Assembly (NCBI GenBank): GCA_902491375.1
Contig: CABUHE010000006.1
Span: forward strand, 23,241 to 87,240
DNA from: an uncultured Prevotella sp.
GTDB taxonomy: Bacteria > Bacteroidota > Bacteroidia > Bacteroidales > Bacteroidaceae
Direction: 5' to 3'
Length of the DNA: 64,000 bases
Part shown: positions 58,201 to 64,000 of the stretch, in pieces
How the letters are laid out: each line of letters begins with the position of its first letter
Numbering within the stretch: position 1 is the first letter of the stretch
Notes under the pieces: model-generated
What the model saw: only the letters and a program-made list of their open reading frames with translations
Databases searched by the model: none
What the model was told of the DNA's origin: nothing
Position numbers and translations under genes: made by a program

Positions 58201-58449
58201 ATTTACGACAACTCTTACATAAAGTGCCGTGAGATTGTTCTGTCTTACCAATTCCCGAAAAAATGGTTAGGCAAAGTATTACAGGACATGTCAGTATCAT
58301 TCGTAGCAAGAAACCCGTTCATCGTATGGAAGAACATCCCTAATATCGACCCGGACTCAAACTACAACAACACAACCGGCATGGGACTTGAATACGGTTC
58401 ACTCCCTTCAAGAAAGAGTTACGGTATTAACATAAATATCAAATTTTAA
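55261..58449 (+). CDS. SusC-like TonB-dependent oligosaccharide transporter
   Basis: A 1062-residue outer-membrane importer: signal peptide, a carboxypeptidase-regulatory-like domain (VKGIVKDGTGPVIGATVIEK), a TonB plug (NVINAMAGRVAGLVVSQTAG, RGSTEMTGNNQPLYVVDGVP, VLKGPAASALYGSRAS) and a 22-strand barrel ending SYGININIKF. With the following SusD it forms the bed-bin complex that takes up glucan fragments. Size is normal and no truncation is seen. Confidence 0.96.
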   Translation: MNVNLFSKIVLCGTLLSGLPAMNQVFAATEPAPTQNASQTIKVKGIVKDGTGPVIGATVIEKGTSNGTVTDLDGNFTLTVKSGATLVVSYVGMKEVEVKASSKPITITLEDDSKVLNEVVVTALGIKRDRKALGYGLDEVKGAAFEKAKETNVINAMAGRVAGLVVSQTAGGPSGSTRVILRGSTEMTGNNQPLYVVDGVPLDNTNFGSASTAGGYDLGDGISSINPDDIESMSVLKGPAASALYGSRASHGVILITTKKADGKGKFSVEYNGTLTVDQQLSKWDDIQQVYGMGSGGTYSIDAISNTNKSWGPKADGSNMLKYFDGVERPYLIIPDNTSGFFRTGLTANNTVAVSANYKNSGMRFTFSDMRNKDIVPNADMSRDIFNLRSNSTLGKVDLDFSVNYTHEDVNNRPALGDSKSNIGKNLMTLATTYDQAWLRTYQDENGEYSNWNGMDPYNVNPYWDVYKNSNNSDKDLIRFHASAIWNINQHLKIKGTAGTEFNWFTFQDFKAPTTPGYEAGYLQRSKFENKMYNFELIATYNNRWGDFDFTGTFGGNVYKVDNKTTITTAKDMQIRDVVAIMSFNETSLEENSYRKQINSLFGAVNLGWKSLLYLDATVRGDQSSTLPVNNNIYVYPSVSGSLVFSELINRKDILPYGKLRLSWAQVGSDTDPYQLGLVYTKSKFTYPGYTIGYINNETIPNKDLKPTRTNSFEIGFETKFLNNRIGLDFTYYNQISKDQIMGIASSWTTGYPYRLINAGEIQNQGIEITLNTRPIQIGDFAWDLNFNFAKNSNKVKKLVDNMDMFELEKATWLDVQIAAKVGENFGSIVGPDFVRNENGDILIDPQTGLPQYDKSNHVLGNASWDWTGGISTAIHYKNFSLSALFDIKVGADLYSMSARAAYESGKSKATLQGRDEWYASEEQRQAAGIPKGSANWEPTGGFIAPGVIDNGDGTYRPNDIIINPEDYWMSVCRNAPSMFIYDNSYIKCREIVLSYQFPKKWLGKVLQDMSVSFVARNPFIVWKNIPNIDPDSNYNNTTGMGLEYGSLPSRKSYGININIKF

Positions 58450-58461
58450 CCTGTGGGAACA

Positions 58462-60132
58462 ATGAAAACATCAATAAAAACCTTTATATTTGCAATCGTC
58501 CTGGGTGGAATGGCAAGCTCATGCAGCGACAGCTACATGGAAGACATGAACACAGACCCGTCAAAAGCAAACAGCATTGACCCGAATGCCCAGCTGACGA
58601 CAGCCGAGCTGCAAACCTACGGAGACCTCGGCATGGTGGAAATTTACCGAAACTATGTTTACGCATTCACACAACAGCTTATGGGCTGCTGGAACACCAC
58701 CAACTACGGCGGACGCCACACTGTTGACAACAACGAGATGAGCCGCATCTGGACCTCATTCTACCCGAAGTCCATCAAGAACGTAACCGACGCTATATAC
58801 AGAAGTGCGAAAGAGGAGAACAAGACTAACATCAACTCTGCACTGCGCATCTACCGCGTCTACCTTATGTCTATAATTACAGACATTTACGGCGATGCTC
58901 CTTACAGCGAGGCAGGACTTGGATATCTGGAAGGGAAATATAATCCGAGATACGACACTCAGGAAGAAATCTACAACAACTTCTTCGTTGAGCTGAAAGA
59001 AGCCGGAGCTGCACTCGACGCAGCAGCTGACGGCATCACAGGCGACGTTATCTACAACGGCGACATAGCAAAATGGAAGAAACTGGCAAACTCACTCAGG
59101 CTGCGTTTCGCCATGCGCATATCAAAGGTTGCTCCTGAGAAAGCACGTCAGGAATTTGAAGACGCTCTGGCATCAGACGGAGGCGTATTCACAGACACAT
59201 CTGACGACGCGCTTATAAAATACATGGACATCGCATTCAGTTTCGGTCAGGACTCTTACACTGATTACAGAGGCAACGCAATGTCACAGCTCTTCTTCGG
59301 AAACGACCCTGCCAACAACCCGAGCTATCTCTGCTCTACGTTCTTCAACCAGCTCTACAACACTGGTGATCCACGTACTTTCATGATTGCAAGATTCTAT
59401 TATGACGGTCTGATGAGCTCTACAAGCCCCGACAACCGCATTGATCTTACCGACGAGATAATTGAGAAAGGCATCAAGATGAATCCCTGTGTACCTGGCT
59501 CATTCTCTTACGACCCGTGGCCAACAGGCTATGACAGCGACATAATGAAGGAAATAGCAAAGACAAATCCTTCAGTCGAGACAACAATGGCACGCGAGAC
59601 AGAGCCTAAACTGGCAAACAATTTCCTCAAAGGAGATAATCCCGGTGTCGTGATGACCTATGCCGAAGTAAACTTCCTGCTTGCCGAGGCTGCTCTTAAC
59701 GGATGGAACATCGGCGGAGAGACTGCCGAGCAGCTGTACAGCAAGGGTGTACGCGCAGCAATGGACTTCCTCACTGACAATTACGGATACGACCGTGTTT
59801 CTGACGAAGAATTCAACACATACATCACAAACAACGGAATCGGCCATACAGACGCACAGAAGAGAGAGGCTATAAACACACAGGCATGGATTCTTCACTT
59901 CACAAATCCTGCCGAATGTTGGGCCAACGTACGCCGTTCAGGCTATCCGCACCTCAAGTCACCGGCTGAATATGGCTACGGACAGTATCTTACCGGCGGA
60001 GCTGAAATTCCTGTAAGACTCTGCTACCCTACACTTGAATCATCTTACAACAAGTCCGGCTACGAGGAGGCTCTTGACCGGATGGGAGGCACCAACAGCT
60101 GGAACACTCCTGTATGGTGGGACGTTGAATAA
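58462..60132 (+). CDS. SusD-like glycan-binding lipoprotein (RagB type)
   Basis: A 556-residue lipoprotein that forms the lid of SusC. Lipobox GMASSCSDSY. The SusD-like_2 fold is built on TPR helices; diagnostic blocks are NTDPSKANSID near the start, YGDAPYSEAG, WKKLANSLRLRFAMR and EVNFLLAEAALNGW. The frame opens with MGT, but the next ATG at 58462 gives a better signal peptide (MKTSIKTFIFAIVLGG). It lies 12 bp after susC. Confidence 0.94.
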   Translation: MKTSIKTFIFAIVLGGMASSCSDSYMEDMNTDPSKANSIDPNAQLTTAELQTYGDLGMVEIYRNYVYAFTQQLMGCWNTTNYGGRHTVDNNEMSRIWTSFYPKSIKNVTDAIYRSAKEENKTNINSALRIYRVYLMSIITDIYGDAPYSEAGLGYLEGKYNPRYDTQEEIYNNFFVELKEAGAALDAAADGITGDVIYNGDIAKWKKLANSLRLRFAMRISKVAPEKARQEFEDALASDGGVFTDTSDDALIKYMDIAFSFGQDSYTDYRGNAMSQLFFGNDPANNPSYLCSTFFNQLYNTGDPRTFMIARFYYDGLMSSTSPDNRIDLTDEIIEKGIKMNPCVPGSFSYDPWPTGYDSDIMKEIAKTNPSVETTMARETEPKLANNFLKGDNPGVVMTYAEVNFLLAEAALNGWNIGGETAEQLYSKGVRAAMDFLTDNYGYDRVSDEEFNTYITNNGIGHTDAQKREAINTQAWILHFTNPAECWANVRRSGYPHLKSPAEYGYGQYLTGGAEIPVRLCYPTLESSYNKSGYEEALDRMGGTNSWNTPVWWDVE

Positions 60133-60159
60133 TTCAGAACCATTAAATCAGAATAAATC

Positions 60160-61413
60160 ATGAAATCAATAATAAGATTATTAATGGCGATACTGCCAAT
60201 CAGCCTGCTTTGCATTTCGTGCAGCGAGGACGAACCATTCTCAACCGTCAGCCCTGACGACAACCCGATTATTCTCTCACCGCTGTTTCCTGACAGAGTG
60301 AACGGTGAGCTGCCGGTAGTATCAAACATCAACCGCGACGCCAACTTCAAGATGGAAGTAACCGTTACTCCGGCTGACTACACTGAAGTTGTATGGTACA
60401 TCGACGGCAATGAGGCTGCCAAAGGCGACAGCATCGACATTGCCCTGCCTGCCGGTCTGTATCAGATGAAGGTGGTAGCCACTACCGTAAAAGGCAAATC
60501 AACATCGCGCGAAGGCCTTATTCAGGTTAATCCGCTCGCCGGTGATCCATGGGCAACGACATCAAGCTTCGAACGTTTCGTAGCCCCAGGCGAGAAAGCT
60601 GTACTCTACGGCGACAATCTCGAACTTGTAAAAAGCCTTAAAATCGGCGACGCGCTTACCGACGACGTTCAATACTCAACTGAAGGCGGAACTCCACACA
60701 TTACATATACTGTACCTGCCGGCGCTGTCGAAGGTACACAGAGAGTGCTGCTCATAGACGAAAGCGGAAACGAATACGGAGCAAACACCGTAACCGTAAG
60801 CAAACTTCCTCTGATAACATCAGGAGCCGAGCGCACCACAGCCAACGCCACATGGACTATGACCGGAATTAATCTCGACAAGATCGCATCACTGAAAATC
60901 GGCGATGTTGAGGTTACAGACTTCATAAGCAAGACTCCTGAGGCCATTGAGATAACCTGTCCTGACCTTGCTGACGGCGAATACATAATGACCGGAACCA
61001 TGAGCGACGGCACAAAAGTAACATTCTATTCAGGCAGCGAAATCGTTGAACAGATAACTGTAACAGTATCTTCTGAACAGACTCTGTGGTCAGGCCATCA
61101 CTACGTATCATGGGACCTGCCCGACGGCGACCCCAACAAGACATTCAGTTTGGGCAAAGACATGTTCAGCACAATCAAGGCAGGCTCAGTATTGTCGATA
61201 CATTATTCAATCGAACCGGGCGACGAATATCACCAGATACAGCCTACAACAGGCTGGTGGACTCCGCTGCCTGGAGTATCGAAGGAAGATATCTCTGCTG
61301 ACGGCGTAATGGACATAACGCTTACACAAGAGATGCTCGACATGATTCAGGAACAGGACGGATTCCTCTGCACCGGCCACGGATACTATGTTGACTTAGT
61401 AACCCTTAAATAA
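60160..61413 (+). CDS. Surface glycan-binding lipoprotein with IPT/TIG domains
   Basis: A 417-residue lipoprotein (LLCISCSEDE). After an N-terminal PKD-like domain (about 45-125) come two IPT/TIG domains (about 130-215 and 215-305) and a C-terminal binding domain with many Trp (LWSGHHYVSWDLP, TTGWWTPLPG). This placement right after SusD and domain layout match SGBPs in beta-glucan PULs, which recruit polysaccharide at the cell surface. It is not an enzyme; no catalytic residues are seen. Confidence 0.85.
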   Translation: MKSIIRLLMAILPISLLCISCSEDEPFSTVSPDDNPIILSPLFPDRVNGELPVVSNINRDANFKMEVTVTPADYTEVVWYIDGNEAAKGDSIDIALPAGLYQMKVVATTVKGKSTSREGLIQVNPLAGDPWATTSSFERFVAPGEKAVLYGDNLELVKSLKIGDALTDDVQYSTEGGTPHITYTVPAGAVEGTQRVLLIDESGNEYGANTVTVSKLPLITSGAERTTANATWTMTGINLDKIASLKIGDVEVTDFISKTPEAIEITCPDLADGEYIMTGTMSDGTKVTFYSGSEIVEQITVTVSSEQTLWSGHHYVSWDLPDGDPNKTFSLGKDMFSTIKAGSVLSIHYSIEPGDEYHQIQPTTGWWTPLPGVSKEDISADGVMDITLTQEMLDMIQEQDGFLCTGHGYYVDLVTLK

Positions 61414-61419
61414 AAGAAC

Positions 61420-63741
61420 ATGCACAGATTAAGAAATTCATCTTTAGCTGTATTACTCGGCATGGCCTGCATCTCGCAGGCTATGCCTTCCGCTATCCCT
61501 TCCGACAAGAAACTGGAAGCAAAAGTTGAGAAGACACTGAGCAAGATGACGCTCGATGAGAAAATAGGTCAGATGACCGAAATCGCAATCGACGTGCTCG
61601 GCGAGTGGAAAAACGGAGAATTCCAGCTCAACAAGGATAAAGTCTACAACGCCATCGCCAAATACAAGGTCGGCTCAGTGCTGAATGCGCCAGGCCCGGT
61701 GGCACAAAGCCGCGAGAAGTGGCAGGAGATAATCAGCACCATTCAGGACGCCTCGATGAAGGAGATAGGCATTCCCTGCATCTACGGACTTGACCAGAAC
61801 CACGGAACTACCTACACTCTCGACGGAACACTGTTCCCGCAGAACATCAACCTCGGCGCTTCGCTGAATCCGCAGCTGGCTTACGACGCAGCCACAGTTA
61901 CAGCCTATGAGACAAGAGCATCTAACTGTCCGTGGACTTACTCGCCCACTGTCGACATGGCAAGAGACCCGCGCTGGTCGCGCGTATGGGAGAACTACGG
62001 CGAAGACTGTCTTGTAAACGCCATAATGGGAAGCTCTGCCGTGCGCGGATTCCAGGGCGATGACCCCAACCACATACCTGCCGACAGAATAGCTACATCA
62101 GTAAAACACTACATGGGTTACAGTCAGGCAAGAACAGGCAAGGACCGCACGCCGGCTTACATACCAGTATCTGAACTGAGGGAGAAGTGCTTCGCGCCGT
62201 TCAAAGCCTGTGTTGAAGCCGGTGCGCTGACAATAATGGTAAACAGCGGAAGCGTCAACGGAGTGCCCATGCACGCCAACAAAGAGCTGCTGACAGGATG
62301 GCTGAAGGAAGGACTCAACTGGGACGGAATGCTCATTACCGACTGGGCAGACATAAACAACCTCTACACACGCGAGCACGTGGCTGCCGACAAGAAGGAA
62401 GCGATAGAGATTGCCATCAACGCCGGTATCGACATGACCATGGAGCCGTATGACCTTAACTTCTGCACTCTGCTGAAAGAGCTTGTAGAGGAAGGCCGTG
62501 TGCCGATGAGCCGAATAGACGACGCCGTGCGCCGCATACTCCGTCTGAAATACAGACTCGGTCTGTTTGACCGTCCTGTAACCTATGCCAAGGACTATCC
62601 GGAGTTTGCTTCAAAAGCACATGCAGAACTGGCAACAAGAGCCGCAGAAGAATCTGAGGTGCTGCTGAAGAACAAAAACAACATACTGCCACTCAAAAAA
62701 GGCACAAAGATACTCGTAACCGGCCCTAACGCTAACTCTATGCGCTGTCTCAACGGCGGCTGGAGCTACACATGGCAGGGACACCAGGCTGACAGATTCG
62801 CAGGCAAATACAACACTATATACGAAGCCATGAGCAACGAGTTCGGCAAAGACAACGTGCAGCTTGAGCAAGGTGTAACCTACGTTGCCGAAGGAAGCTA
62901 TTATGAGGAGAACGCTCCTGAGATAGAAAAGGCTGTCGAGGCCGCTAAAAACGTTGACGTAATCGTAGCCTGCATAGGCGAGAATTCTTACTGCGAGACT
63001 CCCGGCAACCTCTCTGACCTTAGACTTTCAGAAAATCAGAGAAACCTCGTAAAGGCTCTTGCCAAGACCGGCAAGCCTGTCGTACTTATACTGAACGAGG
63101 GCCGTCCGCGCATAATCAGCGACATAGAACCGCTGGCTGACGCGGTAATCGACATCCTTCTACCAGGAAACTACGGTGCAGACGCTCTTGCAAACATCCT
63201 CTCCGGCAAAGCTAACCCAAGCGCGAAGATGCCTTACACTTATCCAAAAGACCCGGCTGCGCTCACAACTTACGACTACCGAGTAAGCGAGGAGATGGAC
63301 AAAATGGAAGGCGCATACGACTACGACGCCGTAATATCAGTGCAATGGCCGTTCGGTTACGGACTGAGCTACACCACATTCAAATATGACAACTTCAAGA
63401 CATCTGCCACTGACTTCAAGGCTGACGACCAGATAACTCTCTCAGTCGACGTTACCAACACAGGCACTGTGAAGGGCAAGGAGGCAGTCATGCTGTTCAG
63501 CCGCGACATGGTAGCCTCAATGACTCCTGAGAACCGACGCCTGAGAGCATTCGATAAGGTTGAACTGCAACCGGGAGAGACACGCACGGTAACATTCACT
63601 CTGAAAGGCAGCGACCTCGCATTTGTAGGAGCTGACGGCAAGTGGATACTCGAGAAAGGCGGCTTCAGAATGCAGGCAGGCGACAAGACGCTGAACCTAA
63701 ACTGCACTGAAACACATAAATGGGAATCGCAAAACAGATGA
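61420..63741 (+). CDS. Periplasmic GH3 beta-glucosidase
   Basis: A 773-residue exo-enzyme with signal peptide (ending QAMPSA). The GH3 TIM barrel has CIYGLDQNHG and the nucleophile Asp308 in MLITDWADI; the second domain has LVTGPNANSM and IACIGENSYCETPGN; a C-terminal fibronectin-III-like domain starts near WPFGYGLSYTTF. It removes glucose from short beta-glucan oligosaccharides imported by SusCD. It is the last gene of the PUL and 6 bp after the SGBP gene. A terminator follows at 63836. Confidence 0.95.
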   Translation: MHRLRNSSLAVLLGMACISQAMPSAIPSDKKLEAKVEKTLSKMTLDEKIGQMTEIAIDVLGEWKNGEFQLNKDKVYNAIAKYKVGSVLNAPGPVAQSREKWQEIISTIQDASMKEIGIPCIYGLDQNHGTTYTLDGTLFPQNINLGASLNPQLAYDAATVTAYETRASNCPWTYSPTVDMARDPRWSRVWENYGEDCLVNAIMGSSAVRGFQGDDPNHIPADRIATSVKHYMGYSQARTGKDRTPAYIPVSELREKCFAPFKACVEAGALTIMVNSGSVNGVPMHANKELLTGWLKEGLNWDGMLITDWADINNLYTREHVAADKKEAIEIAINAGIDMTMEPYDLNFCTLLKELVEEGRVPMSRIDDAVRRILRLKYRLGLFDRPVTYAKDYPEFASKAHAELATRAAEESEVLLKNKNNILPLKKGTKILVTGPNANSMRCLNGGWSYTWQGHQADRFAGKYNTIYEAMSNEFGKDNVQLEQGVTYVAEGSYYEENAPEIEKAVEAAKNVDVIVACIGENSYCETPGNLSDLRLSENQRNLVKALAKTGKPVVLILNEGRPRIISDIEPLADAVIDILLPGNYGADALANILSGKANPSAKMPYTYPKDPAALTTYDYRVSEEMDKMEGAYDYDAVISVQWPFGYGLSYTTFKYDNFKTSATDFKADDQITLSVDVTNTGTVKGKEAVMLFSRDMVASMTPENRRLRAFDKVELQPGETRTVTFTLKGSDLAFVGADGKWILEKGGFRMQAGDKTLNLNCTETHKWESQNR

Positions 63742-64000
63742 ACAAGACAAACATAAGGTATTATCATGACTAACACACAGCGGCATCCGTCATTATGACG
63801 GAACAGAAAAAACGACCGCTAAGATTTTCAATGGGAAAGGATGGGCCTCGCGACGACGGCTCATCCTTTTTACGTTTCAGCCCCGAATATCATTACCCGA
63901 CGGCATGTCATTCTGCCGGACTTCATATATGTTTTTTCAAAAGATGGTTCATCCGCAGTTCAGTTGGATGGACGAATCGTGAAGCGCAAAGAGTCTTAGC
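63742..64000. other. Intergenic end of window
   Basis: About 260 bp without a gene. It contains a short exact palindrome (CCGTCAT-T-ATGACGG at 63787-63801) and the PUL terminator. No start of a further gene is visible. Confidence 0.6.
63836..63870 (+). terminator. Terminator of the beta-glucan PUL
   Basis: AAAGGATGGGC (63836-63846) pairs with GCTCATCCTTT (63859-63869) with one G-U and a 12-nt loop, then T-rich sequence. Confidence 0.8.

Overview
The window looks like a chromosomal segment from a Bacteroidales gut or oral bacterium, most likely Prevotellaceae (Prevotella in the broad sense). The signs are TAnnTTTG-type -7 promoter boxes, a hybrid two-component regulator next to a SusC/SusD polysaccharide locus, a type III glutamine synthetase, an LL-diaminopimelate aminotransferase, a XusABC-type siderophore operon and acetylxylan-esterase and pectate-lyase genes. 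Species cannot be assigned by reading alone.

Layout. 1-9.5 kb: cysteine desulfidase (cyuA-like), dsbD, a candidate small RNA, a Dna2-like nuclease-helicase and a YqiA esterase fused to a degenerate nucleotidase domain. 9.5-13 kb: two tandem AraC-type regulators and a secreted acetylxylan esterase. 13-16 kb: two paralogous small outer-membrane barrels and a secreted carboxymuconolactone decarboxylase-cupin fusion. 16-21.5 kb: xusABC-type iron-siderophore uptake. 22-31.4 kb: glnN, dapL, dapF, a UPF1-like helicase with a small helical partner, a GYF-domain membrane protein and a PL10 pectate lyase. 31.4-33.8 kb: an AT-rich, gene-poor stretch with a long structured RNA, one orphan lipoprotein and a perfect 34-bp palindrome. 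33.8-41.2 kb: ndh, a CPBP protease, ribF, a HAD phosphatase overlapping a PMCA-type Ca2+ ATPase, and a CAU-anticodon tRNA. 41.8-50.1 kb: a defence island, hsdM, RhuM-Fic, hsdS, a TIGR02391/HEPN-like protein, hsdR and vsr. 50.2-63.7 kb: a beta-glucan utilization locus (HTCS, GH16, SusC, SusD, a surface glycan-binding lipoprotein, GH3).

How genes work together. The glucan locus forms a complete circuit: the HTCS senses oligosaccharide, surface GH16 cuts beta-1,3(-1,4)-glucan, SusCD and the binding protein import fragments, and GH3 releases glucose. The Xus genes form one iron-acquisition unit. The restriction genes are translationally coupled to a RhuM-Fic protein and sit next to a HEPN-like protein, so modification/restriction is genetically tied to two possible toxins.

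The least explained signal is a dispersed intergenic element in five places: four AAAG-N5-CTTT modules repeating at exactly 22 bp (13-bp palindrome plus 9-bp spacer). Two copies contain adjacent modules that pair as perfect 16-bp hairpins. All lie upstream of gene 5' ends and none lies in a convergent gap. Other items for follow-up are the switch-like RNA at about 31.90-32.06 kb, an orphan promoter-terminator pair at 4.6 kb, and the YqiA-pseudonucleotidase fusion.
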